Source: a virus. Taken from it: a stretch of DNA of 22,296 nt. The stretch spans positions 1 through 22,296 of IMG/VR virus record IMGVR_UViG_3300038558_000160; one strand, given 5' to 3'. Under the pieces are notes generated by a model, which was not told the origin of the DNA, did no database searches, and saw nothing but the letters and a program-made list of their open reading frames with translations. This document shows, piece by piece, positions 6,839 through 14,255 of the stretch. The number at the start of each line of letters is the position of its first letter. Within the stretch, counting starts at the first letter, position 1. Both the position numbers and the translations under genes were made by a program.

Positions 6839-7363
6839 GCCGCTTCGCCTCCCGTTCCCCTTTTTTGCGTTCTTCCTCCGACTGCCTGTCCATTTCATTC
6901 AAGATTACGATGAAGTGTTGGATGGTTTTTGCTGGCTGCCCTGCAAGCTGGTTTGGTGTCCAGCCGAATTCTTTGCAGAGGCGGAAGTCTGTGAGAGCTG
7001 CGTTTGCCCTTTGTCTTCGGATAGTTCTGATAAAAAAGCAGACTCTTCCAAACTGACATTGTTCAGTCTGTTGGCGATTTGGCTGAAAAGCTCGCCTAAA
7101 CCTATTGGAACGCCATCGTCTTCGCTCAACAGTTTTTCAAGAGTCACTGGCTTATGTGCTGGTTGCTCTCTTAGGCTTGCCCAGATTGTTTCAGCTTGAA
7201 CGCCTATGAAGTCGCTGCTCGTGAAATGACCTGAAATCGGGTGGTATTTGGTGTACTTCTGAATTATTCGGCTCCGCTTAGCCCACGTTACAGCGCTAAA
7301 AACGTAGCGGCCAGCATACTCCTTCCCGAAGCGTTCATCAACTTCCAAAACCTCTGTCGGCAC
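6828..7363 (-). CDS. Tail assembly chaperone, long (gpGT-like) form by -1 ribosomal frameshift
   Basis: From the T TTT TTA heptamer the -1 frame is open for 67 codons to a TGA at 6828-6830. It encodes KEFGWTPNQLAGQPAKTIQH and a charged helix ending EEERKKGEREAKRR. The phrase around FGWTP, followed by a long helix, is what I expect of the T part of gpGT chaperones. There is no canonical start codon in this frame until its 44th codon, after the conserved part, so independent initiation is unlikely. The fusion would be 111 + 67 = 178 residues. In lambda-like viruses a fixed low ratio of long to short form is needed for tail assembly; that is known for bacteriophages and inferred here. A lost T in the homopolymer (sequencing error) is the main alternative. 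Confidence 0.72.
6905..7363 (-). CDS. Tail assembly chaperone, short (gpG-like) form
   Basis: Located between the tail tube and tape measure genes, where long-tailed viruses encode the chaperone that coats the tape measure during tail assembly. The frame-0 product has 152 residues from GTG 7363, chosen because GGAGG lies seven bases upstream; the TTG at 7369 would overlap it. The first ~110 residues are a mixed-fold acidic domain (VDERFGKEYAGRYVFSAVTW near the start). After the slippery site the frame-0 sequence becomes a low-complexity Ser/Gln-rich tail without family resemblance, as expected for a non-conserved terminus of the short form. A longer form is made by -1 frameshift (see 6828-7363). 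Confidence 0.75.
   Translation of the reverse strand: MPTEVLEVDERFGKEYAGRYVFSAVTWAKRSRIIQKYTKYHPISGHFTSSDFIGVQAETIWASLREQPAHKPVTLEKLLSEDDGVPIGLGELFSQIANRLNNVSLEESAFLSELSEDKGQTQLSQTSASAKNSAGHQTSLQGSQQKPSNTSS
7031..7037 (-). promoter_or_regulatory. -1 frameshift slippery heptamer T TTT TTA
   Basis: On the minus strand the frame-0 codons read GCT TTT TTA TCA, giving the X XXY YYZ heptamer U UUU UUA in the correct phase. It is the same heptamer as the HIV-1 gag-pol site. Both tRNAs can re-pair in the -1 frame (TTT TTT), after which reading continues as ATC AGA. It sits where the chaperone's conserved domain ends and the gpT-like extension begins. I did not find an obvious strong downstream hairpin by eye. 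Confidence 0.75.
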
Positions 7364-7376
7364 AATCAAGCCTCCA

Positions 7377-8231
7377 TTAGCTTATTACTGCGTCTCTGGC
7401 CACGAACGACGCTTTCAAACTGACTAGGTCTTCGACGCGTGTCGGCGTGGCGGCGTTTTCCCACTTGCAGTACTTGAATAGGGCGCTGTTTGTGCCGCCT
7501 AGGCCGAACTTTAAACTGAATTCGCTGTCGCTGATTATGTCGTCGTATTCTTGTTTGCTCTCAAACTCAAACACCAATTCGCCTGTTAAGTTGCGGTGGC
7601 GTGCTGCAAGGTATTTGAGCAGTTCTCCGCTGGTTGAGCGGATGACAGGCACCTGTTTAAGGTTGTTTTCAACTGCGAATTTCCAGTCTGTAGCCCTTTC
7701 CATTGCCGTTAAGCCTGAACCATCTGCTGCCCCGCGCTGAACGTAGCTTTGATGGAACGGAACTGCCCCAGCATAATCAGCATAGGTGGCTCCAGCTATC
7801 TTCGACGTACCCACGACAAGGTTCTGTCCAATCAAATCCACCGTGGCCTTAACAGCATCTTCGATGCCGCATTCCACAGTGACTTTGTCTATTCTGCAAC
7901 CCTTGCCGAGCAAATCGATGACTCCAACAGCTTTCTCATAAAAAACTTCAACGCTTAACGAATCCAATGTCGTAACGTGCTGCAGAAAGCCTATCGGGGC
8001 GTCGCTTGGCAGGGGATAAGCAACTCTTAAGCCTACGTCTCTGAGTCCTTTTTTGATGGTTTGCAGGTCTCGGCTTCCTATTCCGCGAAGTTTGATCAAG
8101 TTTGGATTCAGTGAAGGCTCAACGCTTTCTGCTTTGATGCCGAGCATTGACGGGTTAGGGGGTGTTTCTCCGTAGTTTGTTTCCTGCACATAGTAGATTT
8201 TTGCTTCGTGTGCTCCATATGGCATGCTCAT
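7377..8231 (-). CDS. Major tail tube protein
   Basis: The 284-residue product precedes the chaperone and tape measure genes, the standard place of the tail tube protein. It is beta-rich with the long loops typical of tube subunits. It starts MSMPYGAHEAKIYYVQE and includes VDLIGQNLVVGTSKIAG in the middle and SDSEFSLKFGLGGTNSALF plus a closing VSLKASFVARDAVIS. This matches the phage_tube style of polypeptide, an inner barrel with N- and C-terminal arms. GTAGGAGGAATG precedes the ATG, a strong ribosome site in keeping with high expression of a hexameric repeated subunit. No enzymatic motif. I am confident of the role from order, length and pattern, less so of the exact family. Confidence 0.8.
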   Translation of the reverse strand: MSMPYGAHEAKIYYVQETNYGETPPNPSMLGIKAESVEPSLNPNLIKLRGIGSRDLQTIKKGLRDVGLRVAYPLPSDAPIGFLQHVTTLDSLSVEVFYEKAVGVIDLLGKGCRIDKVTVECGIEDAVKATVDLIGQNLVVGTSKIAGATYADYAGAVPFHQSYVQRGAADGSGLTAMERATDWKFAVENNLKQVPVIRSTSGELLKYLAARHRNLTGELVFEFESKQEYDDIISDSEFSLKFGLGGTNSALFKYCKWENAATPTRVEDLVSLKASFVARDAVIS

Positions 8232-8246
8232 TTCTTTTCATTCCTC

Positions 8247-9227
8247 CTACGCGGTTTGAACGTTTTCAAACAACCATGATTTGACGGCGAATTCGGTTCG
8301 CCAGATGAAGGGTTTAACCTGCACATTGTCCAGGTCACGAAAGCTCACAATGTCTGCGTAGCTGATGCCATTAACCGTGAACGCCGTCTCAGTGTAATCG
8401 CAATGAAGAACAGCGGGCGTTTCGCCATCACTCGGGTTCGTGGTTCTGGCCAAGAAATAGACGTAGCCATCTGCGTCGACGTAGCTTGGCAGGCTAGAGG
8501 ATAAGGTTATGGTTAGGACTTCGTCGCTTCCGCCAGTGCCAAAGACCGCGTCTTGCCACGTCTCAGCAGAGTGGTTCCAAACCTTCATCGTGACGCCGTT
8601 TCCGGTTGGGGTCTCTCCGTAGGCTTCAAACTTCAAAACTGCCTTCTGCAGAACGCCTTCGCTGGCGCCCGTTTTGAAGCAGAAAAGCGCAAGGACATGT
8701 TTTCCGTTTTCGGCAGCGGATTTGGTGAAACGGTCGTCATCGCTGTACCAGATTTTTTGGTATTCAGCATCCGTCAGCTCGGTCCAGCCAGAATCATCTG
8801 GAGAGGGTTCATGATCCGCAGCTAAGTGAAAGGCCTTGTGTGTTGCTGACGAACGTCCAAGCCCTTGAAAATCGTAACCAACTTCATTTGGGTGATTCCG
8901 TTTCTCGCGGATGACCTTGTCAACTTCGGCTCTTATTCTGTCTCGCATGGTTCTTCCAACTAAGCCTTGCTCTGGCTTGTCTACAACCCAGACGTTAACG
9001 CGTACCAAGCTCAGTTGGCGTCTCAGAATCCCGTCAAAGCTGAGCTTGTTATCCTCGGTGCGGTCTAGGCCAACTGTTATTTGTCCATCATAGTTTTTGA
9101 GGAGTTCACGGTCATACCATTCTTGGCTAACGTGAATATTCGCAAGTGAGCCGTCGTCTTTCACGACCCGGAGGTAACGCTGGAGCAGTCGTATCAGCGT
9201 TGAAGCTGGGTCTTCGATCTGGCTCAT
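8247..9227 (-). CDS. Tail terminator / neck protein with inserted beta-sandwich domain
   Basis: The product has 326 residues from ATG 9227, which overlaps the stop of the neck-fusion gene (ATGA) and follows GGAGG by 11 bases; the TTG at 9248 is less likely. Residues 1-125 include RRQLSLVRVNVWVVDK and TMRDRIRAEVDKVIREKR, and the last ~35 (VKPFIWRTEFAVKSWLFENV) resume the same fold, as in tail terminator proteins that cap the tail tube beneath the neck. Residues about 126-285 form a separate beta-sandwich of carbohydrate-binding style (KAVLKFEAYGE, VTMKVWNHSAETW, YVDADGYVYFLARTTNPSDG). Position between neck and tube supports terminator. The insert probably decorates the outside of the particle; ligand unknown. 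Confidence 0.62.
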   Translation of the reverse strand: MSQIEDPASTLIRLLQRYLRVVKDDGSLANIHVSQEWYDRELLKNYDGQITVGLDRTEDNKLSFDGILRRQLSLVRVNVWVVDKPEQGLVGRTMRDRIRAEVDKVIREKRNHPNEVGYDFQGLGRSSATHKAFHLAADHEPSPDDSGWTELTDAEYQKIWYSDDDRFTKSAAENGKHVLALFCFKTGASEGVLQKAVLKFEAYGETPTGNGVTMKVWNHSAETWQDAVFGTGGSDEVLTITLSSSLPSYVDADGYVYFLARTTNPSDGETPAVLHCDYTETAFTVNGISYADIVSFRDLDNVQVKPFIWRTEFAVKSWLFENVQTA

Positions 9228-10615
9228 TGCCCGAGCAGCCTCCTGCAATTTGCCTTAAAATAGGCCGTTTCGCCGCCGAGATTGAAGGTTTGAACGCCTA
9301 AGGCCTCGTAATCCTCGCCTTTGCGGCGTATCTTGTCATGGTTTCTTAAGGGAGCAAAAGTGTAAATCGTTAGGTAATCGTTGACCAGATAGCCTGGCTC
9401 GATCTGGAATTCCTCAACACGGATGGGTGAAACGACGGCCAGAATGTCAACGGCTTCGCCGTAGGTTACCTGTTCAGAGGCCTCTCGCACGGAATGCATT
9501 TGTATGTTTTCGCCTCTGGCCCTTAGAAACCGTGTAAAAGGCGTCAGAGGCTCTTGATAATTGAGAAAGAACTGGGCAAGCCAGCAGACCGTAGCCATGG
9601 CCTGTTTGTTCTCAACATAACTGTAGTCCGTGTGTTTTGCGCCCCAGAACATGAACTCGCTTTGATGCCTATCCACAACTTCCATGCTGAAGGCAAAACT
9701 GGGTTTATCGTGGTCTCTTCGAATCTTCCACAAGATTCCCGCAGTGGCAGCATCATAATAATCGCATGCTGGAAAACGTGACACAAGATCTATGTAGCCT
9801 GCCCAGCAAACGGCTGGGTTATATGCAGGGTACTGCGCAGAAGCTCTAATACTGTTGATAAAATCGTAAGCCCTTCGGCAAGAAAGGCTCCAACTCTCAT
9901 AATCGCAGAGGCCCAAAAGTGCATAAGCAAACGGATCGTCGTAAACTTCGTTCTCGGATAAGCCTATGCGATGCCAGCTTGAATCCGCAGGGTCGTAATA
10001 CAGCCAAAGGTTTTCGAAGCCTTCACGTAGAAAAGCCACAGCTTTGGCCATCATGTTCAGGTAAGTCGCTGTATTGGCTGTGTCATACTTTTCAGCGAGC
10101 ATCTTCAACCCAGCAAGCCCATAAAGGCATTCGATGTCCATTTGAAGGGCGAAGACATCGCCGGTCGTGACGCTTCTGGCAAATCCGCCGAGAGTCTGCT
10201 CGTCTTGCATAGATTTGAGGAAAACGTTGCCAGCAAGCTTGGCTGCATTCAAATAATCAATTTGGCTTGTGAGTTCGTAGGCTTTTAGAAGTGAAGGAAT
10301 GACACGGCAAGCGTCCACGCTGTAATAATACGTGCTTGTTTCCGTGCTTTTGAATCCGCCATAAGCCTTCTTTTCTGAATCTAAGCACTGCTGCGTCAGA
10401 ATCCAATCAGCAAGTTCCACGATTTTGTCGTAGATAAGTGTCTTGCTGCTTTCAAACTGTTGGGCAAAATAGGCTTCGCATAAGAAGTCAATTGCGAAAG
10501 AGCCTGCCAAAACCGCTTTGCCAGTGGTCAAATCTGGTCCGGAATCAGGAATGACATACGCATACGGTGCATAATCCATGACAAACTGATAATAGGCGGA
10601 TGGAACGATACCCAA
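9224..10615 (-). CDS. Alpha-toroid (glycosidase-like) domain fused to a head-closure/neck domain
   Basis: 463 residues in two parts. Residues 1-355 are a run of paired helices with aromatic-rich loops (KIVELADWILTQQCLD, YYYSVDACRVIPSLLKAYEL, AKLAGNVFLKSMQDE, DDPFAYALLGLCDYE, PAYNPAVCWAGYIDLVSRFP), which reads as an (alpha/alpha) toroid like six-hairpin glycosidases. Acidic residues such as D225-D226 lie in loops, but I cannot name catalytic residues. Residues about 358-463 have TRFLRARGENIQMHSVRE, then VNDYLTIYTFAPLRNHDKI, RRKGEDYEALGVQTF and YFKANCRRL, the pattern of small head-closure (head-tail joining) proteins. The gene follows the connector gene by five bases, exactly where a closure protein belongs. 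Enzyme activity is inference; the two-domain architecture is clear. Confidence 0.68.
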   Translation of the reverse strand: MGIVPSAYYQFVMDYAPYAYVIPDSGPDLTTGKAVLAGSFAIDFLCEAYFAQQFESSKTLIYDKIVELADWILTQQCLDSEKKAYGGFKSTETSTYYYSVDACRVIPSLLKAYELTSQIDYLNAAKLAGNVFLKSMQDEQTLGGFARSVTTGDVFALQMDIECLYGLAGLKMLAEKYDTANTATYLNMMAKAVAFLREGFENLWLYYDPADSSWHRIGLSENEVYDDPFAYALLGLCDYESWSLSCRRAYDFINSIRASAQYPAYNPAVCWAGYIDLVSRFPACDYYDAATAGILWKIRRDHDKPSFAFSMEVVDRHQSEFMFWGAKHTDYSYVENKQAMATVCWLAQFFLNYQEPLTPFTRFLRARGENIQMHSVREASEQVTYGEAVDILAVVSPIRVEEFQIEPGYLVNDYLTIYTFAPLRNHDKIRRKGEDYEALGVQTFNLGGETAYFKANCRRLLGQ

Positions 10616-10620
10616 AACGG

Positions 10621-10974
10621 TTACACTCTCCCAACGTAAGGCGCTTTCAATCCGTCCAGAATCCGTTCAACCTCAGCCTGCAGAACGTCTAGGGGTGGAG
10701 CTTTGCCTGCCACGCTTACGTTTTGGTCTCCGACGCTGAAGTTTAGGCCAACAGCTGAGCCGCCTGTGAGATAGCAAATTGCATAGACAGCCGCCAAAAC
10801 GGTCACAAACTCCTTTTCAGCTTCTGTGCAATCGTTGCAGTCGATTTCCTTGCCAAGCTCAAGCTCAAGAGTCACCTCAGCGCGTTTGACCATCTTCAGA
10901 ATCCTATCATCTGGAATGTCCGCGGAACTAATGTTAATCACGTCGCGAACATCATCAACAAACACGCTTGCCAA
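10621..10974 (-). CDS. Head-tail connector (gp6/gp15-like adaptor)
   Basis: A small helical protein with DDVRDVINISSADIPDDRI, then MVKRAEVTLELELGKEIDC, then a hydrophobic helix (FVTVLAAVYAICYLTGG) and a closing helix (LDVLQAEVERILDGL). This is the layout of connector proteins that bind the portal and extend the DNA channel. It directly precedes the head-closure/toroid gene. The frame is open to 11022, but the N-terminal 16 residues there are unlike the family. I choose TTG 10974 (117 residues), with GAGGT nine bases upstream; GTG 10965 is possible. The AT-rich upstream region probably carries a promoter, because a divergent-origin cargo segment separates this gene from the portal. Confidence 0.7.
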   Translation of the reverse strand: MASVFVDDVRDVINISSADIPDDRILKMVKRAEVTLELELGKEIDCNDCTEAEKEFVTVLAAVYAICYLTGGSAVGLNFSVGDQNVSVAGKAPPLDVLQAEVERILDGLKAPYVGRV

Positions 10975-11042
10975 ACAGGTCAGACCTCGAACAGAAAAGG
11001 GAATTAGGCAGAATTTAAACAATTTTCATGATAAGAAAACAG

Positions 11043-11050
11043 AATTTAAG
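11043..11050 (-). promoter_or_regulatory. Candidate TATA box for the neck-tail operon
   Basis: On the minus strand CTTAAATT lies in an AT-rich stretch about 70 bases ahead of the connector start, with a second AT-rich patch (GCTAAATAG) a few bases further upstream. Either could be the TATA box. A promoter is expected here because the T-tract at 11156-11161 ends the upstream transcript. Sequence evidence alone is weak. Confidence 0.35.
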
Positions 11051-11153
11051 ACTATTTAGCATAAAATCCAATCATAAGTCGCCTTTTACAAAAATGAGTT
11101 CTGTTTCGCACTAATAGCTTATTTCACAAGGAACTCCGCAAAAGCTCCTGGAA

Positions 11154-11165
11154 ACAAAAAAGGGG
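11154..11165 (-). terminator. T-tract terminator after the phospholipase/peptidase gene
   Basis: On the minus strand CCCCTTTTTTG lies 15-25 bases after the stop of the 720-residue surface protein gene. Archaeal RNA polymerase terminates at such T-tracts without needing a hairpin. It isolates the cargo gene from the neck-tail operon that follows. Confidence 0.55.
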
Positions 11166-11180
11166 AAGCATGGCTTTGGA

Positions 11181-13343
11181 TTACGTTCTCGTTTTCTTCA
11201 GCGCTTTTTTCTTTGCACACAGAATTGCTGAAACAGACAGAGCCATAAGCAGTAACACGCTTAGGCTCGATTGGAATTCTGGCACCACCTGATAAACGAA
11301 GTAGGGCTCCGTTCCGTCGCTTGTCGCGTTGTTTCCCATGTTGTCATAGGCAACTATTCTGAACCTCACATACGTTCCATAGGGTTGCCCCGGAATCGTC
11401 GCGTTGCAAGCATTCGACGTATAATTATAGCTCATCAGCACGGGCGTCCAAGTCTGGCTGTCATTCAAATTGTAATACAGCGTCACATTTTTCACTCCAC
11501 TGTCCGCGTCGGTGACGTTCACAAAAACTTGTACCTGCTGATGTGGCTGCACGTTGCTATCTGGCACGCGAGAAGGTGTGTCTATGAACGGCCCATTGCT
11601 GTCTTCACCCATCTGCACTGTCACATTGACTCTTGCACCTATCCTGTCACTGTAATCGTAAGCGGTGTAGTTGTAGTGAGCCCCAACTGAGCCTGAGATC
11701 AATCCTTCAGCTTCTATAGTTATGTTGCACGATGTGGAAGAGGTTGCCACAAGCGTCCAACTAACTGTCGAGCTGGCTCCAGCCTGTAAAGAGCCCGTGC
11801 CCAACACTTTCTTTGAAGCTTCGCCTTCGGCTAACGTCAGATTAGCATTGGCAGGCAAGATCATAGTTGCGTTGCATGATGTCGCTGGATAGTTGTCAAA
11901 CGCATTTGGAAGCGGTTGTGGATACGTGATCGTGGCGTTCATTTGGAAAGGCGTTTCGGGTTTGACGTAGGTTGGTGCTGAAACGTTTACTGTCCAAGGC
12001 GAAGCGAAAAGCGTCCAGTTAAACCAGTACGACCAAAGGTCTAGGAAATACGTGTAGTTGAAAACCAATTTTGGACCGCCGTATCTTCCACCCCATGTTA
12101 CATTGTTCCACGGATCATGCAAGAAAACGTCAGTTTCATTGTAACCAGTCACAACACGGAAATGCGTTGAATGATGAAAACCACTGTACCACATCAACAG
12201 AACCAACGGTCTGTCCTGATCTATGTAACTCTTAAGCTGCTCTAAGCTCACGTGTTGCGCTTCAAAAGCAGCATAGCCAAGCTTGCGCAGAGCGTAACCC
12301 GTAATGTTTCTGTCTGGAATTTCTCCTCCACCCGAAGTACTGATGTTGCTAAAGTGTGCGGCTCTTCGCAACTCGTCAGTAAAAGTCCCATTGACAGGAT
12401 CGCCAAGGGTCCTGGCAACATCTGCAATCTCCGATTGGTTAATGTCTTCGCCATAGTAGTCAAAAACCATTTCAAGACACGCCGGTCCGCAATAATAGTC
12501 TATGTCTTGATAGTGAAAGGGAACGGTGATAAAATGCGCTACACCCTGCATCTCCAAGTAAAACGTGTGCAAAACATCGGCCACCAAGTTAACTGCCAAG
12601 TTAAGCGATTCTCCGCAGCGGTTTCTGAAAGCTGGATTACTCCAGTTGTAATTGTCATCCATCCAGACACAGGTGAACTCTCCATTCACGTCAAACGTCG
12701 TGTCGTAGGCAAGCTCCAGCGTGGCGTTGTAGGCGGAAATGCGGCTTAACAGGCCGTCGAAGGCCAGAAAACTGTTGAATTCGTCATTGTAGCTGTCTGT
12801 TCGTTCGTTCACGTAGTCTTCATAGTCGCTATGATGCGTTTCAGCACCCCATTCAGTGACGGCTCCCATTACATGTCCAAAAACCGCCATGTCGGCGACG
12901 TAGTGCGTCATAGCGCCAAGGGTCTTCGTTGCGTTAACCAAGTCGCCAGTCTTAAAAATGCTAGTTGCAGCATCGTACTCTTCTTGAGCCCTCACCGCCG
13001 AAGCATTATCCTGCAACAGACCATCAGCAAAATAATACACATGATGATTAGCCGTGTCCCCAATGCCATCTGGAGCCCCTCCATTGTCAGGCAGCTCAGT
13101 CCCATACAAGTAACTGGCAGCATAGTCAACGATGAACTGTTTTTCGTTCGAAGGCAACCAGTCCAAAGCGTGCTGCGCAATCCAATCATGTGTTCCATAA
13201 TCGGGGTTAGACGGATCGGCGCTGAAGCCGCCATTGCTCCAGCCAAAAACCTTGGCAGAATTAGCAATTGCGCCGAGTAACAAAGTCGACAAAATGATGA
13301 CAAAAAAAGACACGACAAGCTTTTTTGGCAATAAACTCACCAT
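11181..13343 (-). CDS. Secreted surface protein: zinc phospholipase C domain + C39 peptidase domain + Ig-like repeats + membrane anchor
   Basis: 720 residues. A signal peptide (about 1-30) precedes a zinc-dependent phospholipase C domain with a near-complete ligand set: W35, H52, D86, H100, H147, D151, H157, H171, E175. The spacings D86-H100 (14), H147-D151 (4), D151-H157 (6), H157-H171 (14) and H171-E175 (4) equal those of Bacillus cereus PC-PLC. A C39-type cysteine peptidase domain follows (about 274-415), with C285 in DYYCGPACLEM, H394 in THFRVVTGY and D410 in FLHDPW. Residues about 450-680 are Ig-like, rich in N-x-S/T sites, and share DADSGVKNVTLYY with the 14400-16046 protein. The end is VVPEF, a helix and KKKALKKTRT. 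It would act outside the membrane on lipid head groups and proteins. A weak TATA about 25 bases before the ATG suggests a near-leaderless transcript. Confidence 0.82.
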   Translation of the reverse strand: MVSLLPKKLVVSFFVIILSTLLLGAIANSAKVFGWSNGGFSADPSNPDYGTHDWIAQHALDWLPSNEKQFIVDYAASYLYGTELPDNGGAPDGIGDTANHHVYYFADGLLQDNASAVRAQEEYDAATSIFKTGDLVNATKTLGAMTHYVADMAVFGHVMGAVTEWGAETHHSDYEDYVNERTDSYNDEFNSFLAFDGLLSRISAYNATLELAYDTTFDVNGEFTCVWMDDNYNWSNPAFRNRCGESLNLAVNLVADVLHTFYLEMQGVAHFITVPFHYQDIDYYCGPACLEMVFDYYGEDINQSEIADVARTLGDPVNGTFTDELRRAAHFSNISTSGGGEIPDRNITGYALRKLGYAAFEAQHVSLEQLKSYIDQDRPLVLLMWYSGFHHSTHFRVVTGYNETDVFLHDPWNNVTWGGRYGGPKLVFNYTYFLDLWSYWFNWTLFASPWTVNVSAPTYVKPETPFQMNATITYPQPLPNAFDNYPATSCNATMILPANANLTLAEGEASKKVLGTGSLQAGASSTVSWTLVATSSTSCNITIEAEGLISGSVGAHYNYTAYDYSDRIGARVNVTVQMGEDSNGPFIDTPSRVPDSNVQPHQQVQVFVNVTDADSGVKNVTLYYNLNDSQTWTPVLMSYNYTSNACNATIPGQPYGTYVRFRIVAYDNMGNNATSDGTEPYFVYQVVPEFQSSLSVLLLMALSVSAILCAKKKALKKTRT

Positions 13344-13365
13344 GTCACCAATAGGTATCCCAGAA

Positions 13366-13373
13366 TCTTAAGG
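13366..13373 (-). promoter_or_regulatory. Candidate TATA box of the phospholipase/peptidase gene
   Basis: On the minus strand ACCTTAAGATT is centred about 26 bases before the ATG, so transcription would begin at or within a few bases of the start codon. It resembles the ACCTTAAATA boxes at 13471 and 21891 but is one step less A/T-rich. Confidence 0.4.
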
Positions 13374-13470
13374 TTTGCGGAAAACGCTATCTGTTTTCAT
13401 CCTGCAAAGAAATTTCCAAGTTTTGGACTCAATTGATAACTGAGCGTAACACAAACGTGAGATTGTAAAA

Positions 13471-13480
13471 CCTTAAATAA
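13471..13480 (+). promoter_or_regulatory. TATA box of the thioredoxin-fold gene
   Basis: The plus-strand CCTTAAATAA is preceded by an A-rich BRE-like GTAAAA. It is centred about 36 bases before the GTG start, giving a leader of roughly 10 bases that contains the GGGGG ribosome site. The same AACCTTAAATA core occurs before the gene at 21940. Confidence 0.65.
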
Positions 13481-13511
13481 GTTCGATTGACTTAATTTTA
13501 ATCGGGGGCTT

Positions 13512-13850
13512 GTGGTGGTTGGCAAGATTGAAGTTTACATCAAAAATGAAGAAGTAGTAACCGGGCGAAGCTACATTGGCCGACCTATAGCCGACCATTG
13601 GTGCACGTTTAAGGAGACTGTAAAAATGGAGAAAGTCCTGTCCGAAGCCGACAGGCAAACCCTAGAAATCGTAAAAGAAATTGCAGAGAAAGAAAATTTG
13701 AGCGTCACCGTCTACAACGTTTCCCGCTTCACGGCAAGAGTGAGAGGAAAGTCAAAGGGCGTAACGAAAACGCCCACTATCATAATAGGTGGCAAAAAAA
13801 TAGAAGGCGTGCCAGATAAGGAACAAATCTCAAACCTGCTTCAACAATAG
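13512..13850 (+). CDS. Thioredoxin-fold protein lacking the CxxC active site
   Basis: 112 residues on the plus strand, opposite to the virus operon. The second half, VTVYNVSRFTARVRGKSKGV followed by TKTPTIIIGGKKIEGVPDK, is the C-terminal half of a thioredoxin/glutaredoxin fold: a strand, the cis-proline T-P, a beta-hairpin and a last helix. The N-terminal half has a strand (KIEVYI) and a long helix. The only cysteine (HWCTFKE, C31) does not form CxxC and is not directly after the first strand, so ordinary disulphide exchange is unlikely. GTG start with GGGGG upstream. It lies between the two secreted surface proteins with its own promoter, so it is cargo or host DNA rather than a virion part. 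Function unknown. Confidence 0.65.
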   Translation: MVVGKIEVYIKNEEVVTGRSYIGRPIADHWCTFKETVKMEKVLSEADRQTLEIVKEIAEKENLSVTVYNVSRFTARVRGKSKGVTKTPTIIIGGKKIEGVPDKEQISNLLQQ

Positions 13851-13926
13851 CGCCTCGTCTAGCCCTGCTCACCATTTCGCGTCAGCCAAAAAAGTTAGAC
13901 CTGTTGTTAGATAGTCTGGCGAAAAC

Positions 13927-13942
13927 TTGCTTTTTGTTTTTC
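13927..13942 (+). terminator. T-tract terminator after the thioredoxin-fold gene
   Basis: The plus-strand TTGCTTTTTGTTTTTC lies about 80 bases after the TAG. Two adjacent T5 runs are typical of archaeal termination. A short AGAC/GTCT inverted repeat precedes it, but its loop is long and I give it little weight. Confidence 0.45.
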
Positions 13943-13992
13943 AGCCATCTTCTTTGCCACCACGTTTAACGAGTTTGACGCTTGAGACAAGC

Positions 13993-14002
13993 CTTATATA
14001 TT
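13993..14002 (+). promoter_or_regulatory. TATA box of the 65-residue gene
   Basis: The plus-strand CTTATATATT is a near-ideal archaeal TATA box, about 60 bases before the ATG at 14058. The implied leader is about 30 bases and contains GAGGTG eight bases ahead of the ATG. Confidence 0.65.
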
Positions 14003-14057
14003 ATCTGTGTCATTAGCCTAGTTCTAAAATGTGAAATTTAATCGAGGTGTATAATGC

Positions 14058-14255
14058 ATGGTTAACGAAGGAAGAGGGCGAATTTTCAGAAGGAAAGACG
14101 GTAAGTATCTGATCTATCTGCCACTAGACTTCGCCGAGGACAGTATGTTCCCGTTCAAAGGCTCAGACTCGATACTCGTGAAAGTCAGCTTCAAACTCGG
14201 AGACAACAAACTGCTGATTGAGAAGTGGAAAGAACCCGAAGAACCAAAAGAGTAA
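14058..14255 (+). CDS. Small basic AbrB-like protein of unknown function
   Basis: 65 residues, starting MVNEGRGRIFRRKDGKYLIY with LPLDFAEDSMFPFKG and then VKVSFKLGDNKLLIEKW. The order of strand, short helix, strand and strand, with the L-P-x-D-x-A-E-D phrase, resembles the swapped-hairpin AbrB DNA-binding domain found in many small archaeal regulators. I have the impression of a recurrent small family in Bathyarchaeia-like genomes but cannot confirm this. An upstream ATG at 14054 stops after three codons and is not the start. The gene has its own strong TATA box and a T-tract behind it, so it is a free-standing unit in the cargo segment. A regulator role is inference. Confidence 0.65.
   Translation: MVNEGRGRIFRRKDGKYLIYLPLDFAEDSMFPFKGSDSILVKVSFKLGDNKLLIEKWKEPEEPKE

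Noticed and set aside
12252-13280. Plus-strand open frames of 165 and 149 codons
   Set aside because: They are antisense to the phospholipase and peptidase domains, whose catalytic residues prove the minus-strand reading.
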